Below, one piece after another: positions 36,601-44,078 of a stretch of DNA of 64,000 nt (within the stretch, counting starts at the first letter, position 1; each line of letters opens with the position of its first letter). The position numbers were made by a program, and so were the translations under genes. This DNA is from an uncultured Prevotellaceae bacterium (GTDB taxonomy: Bacteria > Bacteroidota > Bacteroidia > Bacteroidales > Bacteroidaceae): assembly GCA_902761605.1 (NCBI GenBank), contig CACWLC010000005.1:1-64000 (forward strand), written 5' to 3'. The notes beneath the pieces were generated by a model. That model was not told the DNA's origin. It saw nothing but the letters and a program-made list of their open reading frames with translations, and ran no database searches.

Positions 36601-38036
36601 TGGTGCGCAGCGTGAATATATCCTATCGCAACCAGTATTCGATGCTGATTCCGGGTTTCTTGCCAAATATCGGCGATGCCTTCGGACAGCGTTCGTCTGG
36701 AGGATTGGCTCCTGGTCTCGACTTCGCTTTCGGAGCTATCGGCGATGACTATCTGCAGAAAGCCTATAACAACGGATGGCTGCTAAATAACGATAATGTG
36801 TCGACTCCTGCCAATATCAACAGCACCAGCGACCTACAGGTGAGAGCCGTGGTGGAGCCTATGCGCGACTTGAAGATCGACCTCAACGCCTCGCGAATGG
36901 ACAATCGTGCAAAGAGTGTGCAGTATATGTATGCCGGCATGCCTACCACACATAGCGGAACATTTAATATGACAACCATCTCGTTGAAGGGAGCTCTCGA
37001 GGGTATTGGAAGTGCCGACAACGGCTATCGCTCAAAGACCTTCGAGAATTTCTGTGACCTGATACCTGAGTTCGCAAAGCGTGTGGCAGCCCAGTATCCT
37101 GAACCGGGCTCTGTGGTTAATGCCCGAAATGTGGCAGAGGTGAATCCCTATTCTGCCGATGTTATGATACCTGCATTCCTCGAAGCCTATACCTCGAGTG
37201 GAAAGGGTAGTCTCGACATTTTCCCAACTTTGTCAAGGATGCTGCCGAACTGGACTATCAGATATAGCGGACTCTCAAAACTGAAGTGGTTCAGCGAGCA
37301 CTTCAAGTCGTTTAATATCAACCATGCTTACAAGTCGGTGTTCAGCATTGGTTCCTACGCATCTTATAGTGCCTGGCAGGAGTATATGAACGGTCTGGGA
37401 TTCACCATCAACCAGACCTCAGGCCTGCTCCAGCCATCATCGATGTATAATGTGTCAACGGTGAGTATCAACGAGTCGTTCTCACCGCTGCTGGGTGTTG
37501 ATGCTACCTTCCAAAACGACCTTACGGCAAAGGTTGAGTATCGTCGTACAAGAGTGCTGAATCTCTCGATGACCAGTGTTCAGATTAATGAGTCACGCTC
37601 TAACGACTGGGTAGTAGGTCTCGCATATAAGCTTCGCGATTTTAATCTTTTCGGAGCTGGCGGAAACCGAAAAATCAAGAAGGTTCAGTCTAGGAAATCC
37701 AGCAAATCCGGCAAGTCTGGTCAGTCTGATAAGGCCAGTGAATCAAGAAGCAGCAGTTCCCGTTCAGGAGTAAACCATGACCTGAACCTACGTCTTGACA
37801 TCTCATTCCGTCAGCAGGCTGCCATAACACGGGATATTGCCACCCGTACCTCGGCGGCATCGAGTGGCAATAGTGCTCTGAAAGTGTCGTTTATGGCGGA
37901 TTATACGTTGAGTAGGCTACTTACCATCTCAGCATATTACGATCGTCAAACGAATACTCCTCTGCTCGCTTCGTCAAGTTATCCCACAACCACTCACGAC
38001 TTCGGACTATCTGTAAAGTTCTCGCTTACGAGATAA
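30624..38036 (+). CDS. sprA: T9SS outer-membrane translocon SprA (Sov)
   Basis: The largest gene here: 2470 residues, in line with SprA/Sov proteins of about 2400-2500. SprA is a single giant beta-barrel that forms the type IX secretion pore for folded cargo. It starts with GTG and a signal peptide (MLKRLAYIVLVLLSLVAFATPSA). Typical stretches are GPAEKIFGPGGVRIKTQGSAELKLGA, LGYNTDATFDFDTQNLKLKYEG and FSGELAQLIAGT, and the C-terminal barrel ends TTTHDFGLSVKFSLTR. A Lys/Ser/Gly-rich loop (KSSKSGKSGQSDKAS, at about 37.7 kb) interrupts a late barrel region. Linkage to ruvA is common in the phylum. PorQ and GldH, of the same system, are encoded elsewhere in this window. Confidence 0.95.
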   Translation: MLKRLAYIVLVLLSLVAFATPSAVQMNQIVGDDDIIPDSLLRVRIPAQDAPTRSLWRIQRTAPVETADLDSSALDLRRPENIKQTVVYDDSLNVYYIGSKIGDSYLNAPILMTPEEYRKWVEKKALYEFFHKKDAENRANEGKDKLDLMDMHFSLGPAEKIFGPGGVRIKTQGSAELKLGATLKNIDNPSLPIRNRRTTSLDFDEKINLSVNGKVGDKVNMNLGYNTDATFDFDTQNLKLKYEGKEDEIIKLVEAGNVSFPSNNSLVKGAASLFGIRTDMQFGKLKLQTAISQKKSTTQSVSSKGGAQTAPFDIDAANYEENRHFFLARYFRDHYDAAMSTLPNLTTGIEINRVEIWVTNKSGNNQNTRNIVAFTDLGENRRVSNPKWKITGMTIPGNAANDEYQTLVSQYAAARDIDQTSTVLAGISNFEGGVDYEKIASARLLTSSEYTVNKSLGYVSLKAGLQTDQVLAVAFEYTAGGQSYQVGEFASDNTQTSQALFVKSLKNTSNNPSQGNWDLMMKNVYYLASTVEKTRFRLDIKYQSDTAGVYLSYIPDRRVKERTLLRMLGCDRLDNNNKLHPNGYFDYIDGYTVSNGRVFLPSAEPFGDYLRSQLRNSGMTEEEANKFVFDELYDSTKTVAKQTAEKDKYSLVGQFKGSKANVISLGAYNVPQGSVKVTAGGVELHEGSDYTVDYSAGEVTIINQSLLDSNQDVRATYESNTEYGMQRKTMLGLNWEYDFSKNFQIGGTLMHLSEQALTSKVTMGSEPLKNTIWGLNINWKQESQWLTSMMDKIPFLHVTEPSRITFSGELAQLIAGTAGGTQDNASYIDDFENTKNYISVGQPTMWTISSVPTMFAESRDKTGVSSGYNRALMSWYNVNDILTSRTSTLTPAHIKNDLDQLSNHYVREVYVKELYPNRQQSNYNGATSKLNVLNLAYYPEERGPYNLTLDLNTDGTLRQPETKWGGMMRKLDTPDFEQANIEYIEFWMLDPFIYTRQQGNASDYSGDLYINLGEVSEDILRDGKKFYESGMPVDGGNSFSTTQWGKIPQQATQTYAFATTSGSRQRQDVGFNGLTDDEERGFGAYKEWLDKLGGVVTRDSILQAWYNDPAGDDYHCYRGTDFDNERKSILDRYKRINNPQGNSPDSDDRSESYDTSYKTEPDQEDINKDFTLNEYERYYQYKVHISDEILEAYRNGAAPADCFITDMRTSGVKLRNGDTASVNWYQFRIPLRQYEHKEGSISDFTSIRFMRMFLTGFQKPIVLRFGSLDLVRGEWRVYKQSLSNSAETGRMEVSAVNIEENNDKAPVNYVLPPGISRVTDPSQPQLVESNEQALNMVVKNLSHGESKGVYKNTSMDLRQYKRLQMFAHANHLVPDVTGLQDNQLAVFIRLGSDYKNNYYEYEIPLRLTPDRSDYNRYSTADRRAVWPEENMLDIDLDIFTKLKKDRNIAKANGTASFNRVFSGYDESRPGNKVSIMGNPSLGEIKTMVVGVRNVSGEIKSGEVWVNELRLLETNNDGGWAASGTMNVQLSDFGSINVTGRYMSDGFGGLEEGVMQRSTNTEKQYSVTTSLELGKFFPDKAKVSAPLYYSVTKEEVRPRYNPLDNDMLLKDALDAAADKHERDSIESLAVTRTTNTNFALSNVRWGIKTKRHPMPYDPGNFSFSYSHSHRYTSGETTVYEKEDHWRGALNYSYSPVYKTWETLGLNYLPQNITFNSELTRAYSELQERDLENLLTQNVPLTWSSQFLWNRDFSLRWDFTKNLHFNFQSATHAEIEEPYTPVNKDLYPDRYTAWKDSVWQSIKNLGTPLDYSQQATASYQLPLNKLPILDWVNSDASYTANYTWTRGTELENGTSLGNTINSRRNLNINAAFNLETLYNHFPFLKKANERFKKAIAKTPARPKKSKDSGYQREITLKRDTTITVAHNKKSKRLIVTARTKDGKPYPVSYKVIDENKILIKTKDTVSIKLSIVAKPSLEKEWWYRPAQSVARLLMMVRSVNISYRNQYSMLIPGFLPNIGDAFGQRSSGGLAPGLDFAFGAIGDDYLQKAYNNGWLLNNDNVSTPANINSTSDLQVRAVVEPMRDLKIDLNASRMDNRAKSVQYMYAGMPTTHSGTFNMTTISLKGALEGIGSADNGYRSKTFENFCDLIPEFAKRVAAQYPEPGSVVNARNVAEVNPYSADVMIPAFLEAYTSSGKGSLDIFPTLSRMLPNWTIRYSGLSKLKWFSEHFKSFNINHAYKSVFSIGSYASYSAWQEYMNGLGFTINQTSGLLQPSSMYNVSTVSINESFSPLLGVDATFQNDLTAKVEYRRTRVLNLSMTSVQINESRSNDWVVGLAYKLRDFNLFGAGGNRKIKKVQSRKSSKSGKSGQSDKASESRSSSSRSGVNHDLNLRLDISFRQQAAITRDIATRTSAASSGNSALKVSFMADYTLSRLLTISAYYDRQTNTPLLASSSYPTTTHDFGLSVKFSLTR

Positions 38037-38041
38037 AAAAA

Positions 38042-38059
38042 ACAGGGGCGAACCCCTGT
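38042..38059. terminator. Bidirectional terminator between sprA and metY
   Basis: ACAGGGG-CGAA-CCCCTGT, a 7-bp stem with tetraloop, flanked by an A run on the sprA side (T run for metY) and TCTTATTCTT on the other side. The genes converge. Confidence 0.85.
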
Positions 38060-38066
38060 CTTATTC

Positions 38067-39350
38067 TTAGATCTTAGCAAGTGCCTGCTTGATGTCCTCG
38101 AGGATATCCTCCACATCTTCTATACCAACGCTCAGACGGATAAGGTCAGGTGCAACGCCTGCTTCAAGCAACTGCTCGTCAGAGAGCTGACGATGGGTGT
38201 GAGAAGCCGGGTGAAGCACACAAGTGCGGGCATCGGCCACGTGGGTAACGATGTTTATCATCTCCAGCGAGTCCATCCACTTAATGGCTGTCTCACGGGT
38301 ACCTTTAAGTCCGAAGGCGATAACACCACATGAGCCGTTAGGCAGGTATTTCTGTCCCAGTTCGTAGGCCTTATCGCCGGGAAGACCACAGTAGTGAACC
38401 CATGCCACCTTGTCGTTCTGACTCAGGAACTCAGCCACCTTCTGCGCATTCTTACAATGCTGTGCCATTCGCAGATGGAGTGTCTGCAGTCCGAGGTGCA
38501 GTAGGAATGAGTTCTGTGGAGCGGGGATGCTTCCGAGGTCACGCATCAGCTGAGCCACGAGCTTTGTGGTGAAGCCCATCTTGCCGAAAGCCTTGACATA
38601 GGTAAGACCGTGATATGACTCGTCGGGAGTGCAGAGACCTGGGAACTTCTCTGCATGAGCCATCCAATCGAAGTTACCGCTGTCGACTACCACACCACCA
38701 ACCTGAGTGGCTAGTCCGTCCATATACTTTGTGGTAGAGTGGGTAACGATGTCTGCACCCCACTCGAAAGGACGGCAGTTTACAGGTGTTGCAAAGGTGT
38801 TGTCTACAATCAGGGGCACGCCGTTCTTATGTGCTATTTTTGCGAATTTCTCAATGTCGAGCACAGCGCATCCAGGGTTGGAGATAGTCTCTCCGAAGAG
38901 TGCCTTGGTGTTAGGGCGGAAAGCTGCCAGAATCTCTTCCTCGCTGGCCTCCTGTGACACAAATGTGCATTCGATGCCAAGCTTTTTAAGTGTAACACCG
39001 AAGAGATTGTAGGTGCCACCATATATCTCGTTGGATGTGACGAAGTGATCACCGCTCTGGCAGATGTTAAAGATGGCATAGAAGTTGGCTGCCTGACCGC
39101 TCGATGTGAGCACAGCACCCACACCGCCTTCGAGAGTGGCTATCTTTGCTGCCACAGCATCGTTGGTGGGGTTCTGAAGGCGAGTATAGAAATAACCCTC
39201 CTTCTCGAGGTCAAACAACTTCGCCATCTCGTCGGAGTCGTCGTACTTGAATGTCGTCGACTGAATGATTGGTAGTTCGATGGGTTCTCCGTTCTTGGCC
39301 TTATATCCGGCCTGTACGCATAGCGTGCCTTGTTTCAGTTTCTTGTCCAT
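38067..39350 (-). CDS. metY: O-acetylhomoserine sulfhydrylase (MetY-type)
   Basis: PLP enzyme joining O-acetylhomoserine with sulfide to give homocysteine, a direct route to methionine. The 427 residues show the Cys/Met-metabolism family fold: substrate loop TTFKYDDSDEM, NPGCAVLDIE, VDNTFATP, and the PLP lysine in HSTTKYMDG. It is longer than cystathionine synthases and fits MetY. The start at 39350 (MDKKLKQGTLCVQAG) is the family N-terminus and follows the promoter box; 17 in-frame codons upstream are excluded. Confidence 0.93.
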   Translation of the reverse strand: MDKKLKQGTLCVQAGYKAKNGEPIELPIIQSTTFKYDDSDEMAKLFDLEKEGYFYTRLQNPTNDAVAAKIATLEGGVGAVLTSSGQAANFYAIFNICQSGDHFVTSNEIYGGTYNLFGVTLKKLGIECTFVSQEASEEEILAAFRPNTKALFGETISNPGCAVLDIEKFAKIAHKNGVPLIVDNTFATPVNCRPFEWGADIVTHSTTKYMDGLATQVGGVVVDSGNFDWMAHAEKFPGLCTPDESYHGLTYVKAFGKMGFTTKLVAQLMRDLGSIPAPQNSFLLHLGLQTLHLRMAQHCKNAQKVAEFLSQNDKVAWVHYCGLPGDKAYELGQKYLPNGSCGVIAFGLKGTRETAIKWMDSLEMINIVTHVADARTCVLHPASHTHRQLSDEQLLEAGVAPDLIRLSVGIEDVEDILEDIKQALAKI

Positions 39351-39378
39351 TTTGTCTGTCGGTTTAAAATTTTGCCTG

Positions 39379-39386
39379 CAAAGATA
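39379..39386 (-). promoter_or_regulatory. Promoter -7 box of metY
   Basis: TATCTTTG on the minus strand, 28 bp before the start. No TTG at the ideal distance. Confidence 0.55.
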
Positions 39387-39429
39387 CGAAGTTTTTTGCA
39401 AATTCTTAGCTCTTATTGGAGAAAAGTTG

Positions 39430-39437
39430 TAACTTTG
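39430..39437 (+). promoter_or_regulatory. Promoter -7 box of glnA
   Basis: TAACTTTG, 30 bp before the ATG. It lies divergent to the metY box; no well-placed TTG is seen. Confidence 0.55.
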
Positions 39438-39467
39438 CCAACATTATTACGCAAACTTCAAAAAATT

Positions 39468-40973
39468 ATGGACAACAAACACTTGAAACTGAATGCCAAT
39501 CTTATTGTATCGGCTCTTCAGAAACCGGCTTCGGAATTTACGAAAGCCGACATCATCGACTACATTGTTAATAATGACATCCGCATGGTGAACTTCATGT
39601 ATCCTGGTGGCGATGGAAAGTTGAAGACCCTGAATTTTGTCATCAACGACCTCGACTACCTTGAGACCATCCTCACCTGTGGAGAGCGTGTCGACGGTTC
39701 CAGCCTCTTCAGCTTTATTCAGGCTGGTAGCAGCGATCTCTATGTGCTGCCGCGATTCCGTACGGCTTTCGTAGATCCTTTTGCTGAAATACCCACCGTA
39801 TCGCTGCTCTGCTCTTATTTCGACAAGGACGGCAATCCTCTTGAAAGCTCTCCTGAGTATACTCTTCACAAGGCTGCTGAGGCTTTCCACGGGGTTACAG
39901 GTATGGAATATCAGGCTATGGGCGAGCTCGAATATTATGTCATCAGCGACGATGAGGAGGTATTCCCCGCTCAGGACCAGAAGGGTTATCATGAGTCGGC
40001 TCCTTATGCCAAGGCCAATGAGTTCCGCACTCAATGCATGCAATATATCGCCCAGGCTGGCGGTCAGATAAAATACGGCCATTCTGAGGTGGGTAACTTC
40101 ACCATCGATGGCAAGAACTACGAGCAGAATGAGATTGAGTTCCTTCCTGTGCCAGTAGAGCAGGCTGCCGACCAGCTGATGCTTGCAAAATGGATTATCC
40201 GTAACTTGGGTTATCAGATGGGATATGATGTGACTTTTGCGCCTAAGATTACTACAGGTAAGGCTGGTTCAGGTCTTCATATTCATATGCGCATGACTAA
40301 GGATGGTAAGAACCAGATGCTTATCAATGGAGTGCTCTCAGAAAGTGCTCGTAAGATGATTGCTGGTATGATGGACCTTGCTCCTTCCATTACTGCTTTC
40401 GGCAATAAGAATCCTACCAGCTATTTCCGTCTTGTTCCTCATCAGGAGGCTCCAACGAATGTATGCTGGGGCGATCGCAACCGCTCTGTGCTAGTGCGTG
40501 TTCCTCTAGGGTGGGCTGTCGATGTAGATATGAGTCACGCTGCTAATCCTCTGGAGCCTAGGACCAACTATGATACTAGCATCAAGCAGACTGTTGAGAT
40601 GCGTTCGCCTGACGGTAGTGCCGATGTGTATCAGTTGTTGGCAGGTCTCTGTGTAGCTTGTCGTCATGGTTTTGAGATGCAGAATGCACTTGAGCTTGCA
40701 GAGAAGACTTATGTCAATGTGAATATTCATGCAGCCGAGAATGCTGATCGTCTAGCTGCTCTCGCACAGCTTCCTGACTCTTGTGTTGCTTCTGCAGACT
40801 GCTTGGAACGCCAGCGTAAGGTATTCGAGGAGCACAATGTGTTCTCTTCTGCTATGATTGATGGTGTCATCGCCCAGCTACGTGCCTTCGACGACAAGAC
40901 ACTCCGCAAAGATATTGAGGGCTATCCCGAAGAGATACAGAAACTAGTAACGAAATATTTCCACTGTGGATAA
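39468..40973 (+). CDS. glnA: Glutamine synthetase, type I-like
   Basis: ATP-dependent assimilation of ammonia into glutamine. Of 501 residues, the family motifs are the beta-grasp N-domain (VNFMYPGGDGKLKTLN), GERVDGSSLF, MGELEYYVI, EQNEIEF, the ATP-site GSGLHIHM and the substrate loop PTSYFRLVPHQEAPTNVCWGDRNRSVLVRVP. The C-terminal part is diverged from enterobacterial enzymes, and the usual tyrosine adenylylation loop is not recognisable, suggesting no adenylylation control. The start at 39468 is family-like and lies 30 bp after the promoter box; the frame is open 46 codons upstream. It uses more T-ending codons in its 3' half than its neighbours. Confidence 0.93.
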   Translation: MDNKHLKLNANLIVSALQKPASEFTKADIIDYIVNNDIRMVNFMYPGGDGKLKTLNFVINDLDYLETILTCGERVDGSSLFSFIQAGSSDLYVLPRFRTAFVDPFAEIPTVSLLCSYFDKDGNPLESSPEYTLHKAAEAFHGVTGMEYQAMGELEYYVISDDEEVFPAQDQKGYHESAPYAKANEFRTQCMQYIAQAGGQIKYGHSEVGNFTIDGKNYEQNEIEFLPVPVEQAADQLMLAKWIIRNLGYQMGYDVTFAPKITTGKAGSGLHIHMRMTKDGKNQMLINGVLSESARKMIAGMMDLAPSITAFGNKNPTSYFRLVPHQEAPTNVCWGDRNRSVLVRVPLGWAVDVDMSHAANPLEPRTNYDTSIKQTVEMRSPDGSADVYQLLAGLCVACRHGFEMQNALELAEKTYVNVNIHAAENADRLAALAQLPDSCVASADCLERQRKVFEEHNVFSSAMIDGVIAQLRAFDDKTLRKDIEGYPEEIQKLVTKYFHCG

Positions 40974-40977
40974 AAAA

Positions 40978-41001
40978 AGTGCTGGACAATTGCCCAGCAC
41001 T
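40978..41001. terminator. Bidirectional terminator between glnA and the GH3 gene
   Basis: AGTGCTGG / CCAGCACT, an 8-bp perfect stem with an inner CAATTG palindrome, preceded by a run of seven As and followed by TATTATTATT. Confidence 0.85.
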
Positions 41002-41005
41002 ATTA

Positions 41006-43348
41006 TTATTGGTGAAGCAAGTTCAGCTTCTCGTTAGGAGCTAGGACGTTGCTTGTCTTCTCCGTGTACTCCTTTATTTTCAGCGACGCTGTGGCAAGGA
41101 TGTTACGGCTTGAGTTACCGATGCGGAAGGTGTAGTTGCCTGCCTCGGTGAGCCATTGTGAGCCAGCCTCGTCGAAACTTGCCAGGTCGCGAACGGGAAT
41201 CGTCATTGTGAGCGTCTGGCTCTCGCCTGGCTGAAGTTCACGGGTCTTGGCAAAGGCTTTGAGTTCCTGAGCGGGTTTCTCGAGCTTGCCCTTTGGGGCT
41301 GCTACATAAACCTGAGCAACCTCCTTACCGCTTACACTTCCGGTGTTCTTAACAGTTATGCTAACCTCGACATCATTACCCTTAGCCTTAACCACAGGCT
41401 TAGAGAAGGCGAAGGTGGTGTAGCTCAGTCCAAATCCGAATGGATAAGCCACCTCGCGGTTGAAGGTATCGAAATAGCGATAGCCAACATAGATATCCTC
41501 CTCGTGGTTGGTATAATCGTTGCCTGACACGCTGCCTGTATAGCTTCTCATGATGTCTTTTGAATACTGGTCGAGATAGCCTGGGAAGTTCTTCGTAGAA
41601 GGATGATCTGTAGCAGCAAGAGGCCATGTCATCGTGAGTTTACCTGAAGGATTGACCTTGCCTGTGAGCAGGTCGGCGATAGAGTTACCACCCTCCATGC
41701 CAGGCTGCCATGCGCAGAGGATTGCATCGGGATATCCGCTCCATGAGGCTGTCTCGATAACAGAGCCTGAGTTTATGATGACAATGACGGGTTTGCCTGC
41801 CTGATGGAAGGCATTGCACACGTCGATAATCAGGGCGTGCTCCTCATGAACGAGGTTGAACTCTGTGTCGATGTCACGGTCTATACCCTCACCGGCCTGA
41901 CGACCAATGGTGATGATGGCTGCATCGGCTGTTGCCACTTCTTTATTGATGGCAATAGGCGAGAGGGCAATCTCTGGATATTTCTGCTGCCCCATTGTCT
42001 CAGTCTGGAACCACTTTGCCGGATGGCGCTCTGCCTGGAACTTGACCTTTGCATATTCGATATACTTACGGTAGATATCGGTGAGCACAGGAGATGAGCT
42101 GATACCGGCATTTTTCAGACCATTGAGCATGTCGATGACGTATGGTGGATGAACACAGCCAGAACCGGTACCGCCAGAGAGGAACTCGTATGAGTTCTCA
42201 CCGAAGAGGGCTACGGTTTTGATATTACTCTTCCAGGGAAGGGTACCGTTGTTTTTGAGAAGGACGATACCTTCGGCAGCACTCTGACGGGTGATGGCGG
42301 CATGAGCCTCGAAGTCTGGCTTATTGGTAGCCGGGTACTTGTAGAAGCTTGGAGTCTTGACGATATACTCGAGCATGCGACGCACATTACGGTCTACGTC
42401 AGCGATGTCGAGCTTGCCGCTCTTCACACCAGCCACGATCTCATCTACCTGAGCGGGCTGTCCTGGTTCCATAAGGTCGTTACCAGCATGCACCTCAGTG
42501 ATAGTGGGCAGCCCCTGGCGGATACCTATCCAGTCGGTCATCACGATACCCTTGTAGCCCCAGTCGTCGCGGAGAATCTTGGTGAGCAGATCGTAGTTGC
42601 CCATAGAGAACTGACCGTTTACCTTATTATATGATGCCATAACGGTCCATGGGGCACTCTCGCGTACTGCAATCTCAAAACCACGGAGATAGAGTTCGCG
42701 AGCTGCACGCTGGGATACACGTTCGTCAACACTGGTGCGTTCTGTTTCCTGAGAGTTGACTGCGAAGTGTTTTGCGCTGACACCGGCTCCCTGACTCTGT
42801 ACTCCCTTTATATATGCAGCTGCAATCTTACCGGTAACGAACGGATCTTCGCTGTAGTACTCAAAGTTACGTCCGCAGAGAGGATTGCGGTGGAGATTCA
42901 TGCCAGGGCCGAGAATAACGTCGCAACGGTATTCCTTGGTTTCATTACCAATGGCCTCACCAACTTTTCCTACCAATTCTGCGTTCCATGTAGATGCCAG
43001 ACAAGAGCCGATAGGGAAGGCTGTGGCATAATATGTCTGGTCGGTACCCTTACGGGTGGGGTCGATACGTACTCCGGCAGGACCGTCGGTGAGCACTGTG
43101 GCAGGGATCCCGAGACGTGATATCTGGGGAGTTGTTCCCGCTGCACCGGCAACGAGGTCGGCTTCGCCGCCTACTACCGCTCCTGTACCGAAGAAGTTGT
43201 TTGCACCTCCTACGAGGAGTTTTGCCTTTTCCTCGAGGGTCATCGCATTAAGCACCTCGTCGATATTATCGGCGCGGAGCTGTATTTGAGCATTTGCTGT
43301 CATTGTGAGTGATGTTGCTAAAATGCAGGTTGTTAGAAGTTTATTCAT
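41006..43348 (-). CDS. Secreted GH3 family glycosidase (beta-glucosidase type)
   Basis: A 780-residue exported enzyme with a signal peptide (MNKLLTTCILATSLTMTANAQ). The GH3 N-domain (TIM barrel) has SAKHFAVNSQE and the nucleophile Asp in GIVMTDW. The GH3 C-domain follows (VALFGENSYEFLSGGTGSGCVHPPYV), then a fibronectin-like C-domain (VSGKEVAQVYVAAPKGKLEKPAQELKAF). It removes terminal beta-linked glucose, or possibly xylose, from oligosaccharides in the periplasm. The start at 43348 gives the signal peptide directly; nine upstream codons are excluded. No TAnnTTTG box is seen upstream; an 80-bp tandem repeat lies there instead. No Sus genes accompany it. Confidence 0.9.
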   Translation of the reverse strand: MNKLLTTCILATSLTMTANAQIQLRADNIDEVLNAMTLEEKAKLLVGGANNFFGTGAVVGGEADLVAGAAGTTPQISRLGIPATVLTDGPAGVRIDPTRKGTDQTYYATAFPIGSCLASTWNAELVGKVGEAIGNETKEYRCDVILGPGMNLHRNPLCGRNFEYYSEDPFVTGKIAAAYIKGVQSQGAGVSAKHFAVNSQETERTSVDERVSQRAARELYLRGFEIAVRESAPWTVMASYNKVNGQFSMGNYDLLTKILRDDWGYKGIVMTDWIGIRQGLPTITEVHAGNDLMEPGQPAQVDEIVAGVKSGKLDIADVDRNVRRMLEYIVKTPSFYKYPATNKPDFEAHAAITRQSAAEGIVLLKNNGTLPWKSNIKTVALFGENSYEFLSGGTGSGCVHPPYVIDMLNGLKNAGISSSPVLTDIYRKYIEYAKVKFQAERHPAKWFQTETMGQQKYPEIALSPIAINKEVATADAAIITIGRQAGEGIDRDIDTEFNLVHEEHALIIDVCNAFHQAGKPVIVIINSGSVIETASWSGYPDAILCAWQPGMEGGNSIADLLTGKVNPSGKLTMTWPLAATDHPSTKNFPGYLDQYSKDIMRSYTGSVSGNDYTNHEEDIYVGYRYFDTFNREVAYPFGFGLSYTTFAFSKPVVKAKGNDVEVSITVKNTGSVSGKEVAQVYVAAPKGKLEKPAQELKAFAKTRELQPGESQTLTMTIPVRDLASFDEAGSQWLTEAGNYTFRIGNSSRNILATASLKIKEYTEKTSNVLAPNEKLNLLHQ

Positions 43349-43380
43349 ATTATTTTGTTTGATTAGGAAGTTCAAGGATT

Positions 43381-43460
43381 GACTAGGATAACCTAGGAAT
43401 GACCAGGATAACCTAGGAATGACCAGGATAACCTAGGAATGACTAGGATGACCTAGGATG
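43381..43460. repeat. Tandem 20-bp repeat (4 units)
   Basis: Four consecutive 20-bp units of GACYAGGATAACCTAGGAAT, the last slightly diverged. Each unit is two related 10-mers with the CCTAGG palindrome in one half. It fills the gap between the deacetylase stop and the GH3 start. Confidence 0.95.
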
Positions 43461-43463
43461 GAA

Positions 43464-44075
43464 CTATGGGAAAATCTTGAAAGCATAGCCTTGGGATTTA
43501 AGCCATATTATGCTTTCGGGGAGGGCGGTGCGAAGCTTGTCGATACTCTTCAGAGAGTCGTGGAAGGTGATGATAGAGCCGTTGCGGGCATATTTCTTCA
43601 CGTTGTTTACCACGTCTTCGGCTGTTAGAAGGCGGGAGTAATCGCGCGTTACGAGGTCCCACATTACGATTTTGTATTTCCGGCTGAGCCATGCATACTG
43701 TCCGAGGCGCATCCATCCATGGGGAGGACGGACATAATGACTGTGGATATAGTCGTCGGCCTTCTTTATGTTTTCGCTGTACTTCCAGATGGAGTACTTG
43801 GCACCGTTCATGTGATTAAAAGTGTGGTTGCCCACCTGATGACCCTCAGCCTTGATGCGTTCGAAGAGCTCAGGGTATTTCCTGACATTGTCGCCCACCA
43901 TGAAGAAGGTGGCCTTGATGTCATGCTCCTTTAGGGTATCAAGGATGAAAGGTGTAGCCTCCGGAATGGGACCGTCGTCAAAGGTCAGATATACTGCCTT
44001 CTCGTGACGATCCATTCTCCAATAGGCTTTTGGATAAAGCCAACGGAGGTATATTGCGGGCTGCTCAATAATCAT
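43464..44075 (-). CDS. Polysaccharide deacetylase (NodB-homology) family protein
   Basis: A 203-residue carbohydrate esterase 4 type enzyme that removes N-acetyl groups from glycans such as peptidoglycan or exopolysaccharide. Motifs are VYLTFDDGP (metal Asp and base), HTFNH (HxxxH metal site), RPPHGWMRLGQ and IITFHDS (catalytic His). No clear signal peptide: MIIEQPAIYLRWLYPKAYWR is an amphipathic start, perhaps membrane-associated. It begins 3 bp after the DUF2723 gene and is probably co-transcribed. The substrate is unknown. Confidence 0.88.
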   Translation of the reverse strand: MIIEQPAIYLRWLYPKAYWRMDRHEKAVYLTFDDGPIPEATPFILDTLKEHDIKATFFMVGDNVRKYPELFERIKAEGHQVGNHTFNHMNGAKYSIWKYSENIKKADDYIHSHYVRPPHGWMRLGQYAWLSRKYKIVMWDLVTRDYSRLLTAEDVVNNVKKYARNGSIITFHDSLKSIDKLRTALPESIIWLKSQGYAFKIFP

Positions 44076-44078
44076 TAA

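Noticed and set aside
37690-37760. 9-bp repeat array in sprA (Lys-Ser-Gly loop)
   Set aside because: Codons differ between units, so the repetition is mainly at the protein level; it reads as a low-complexity surface loop rather than a DNA array.
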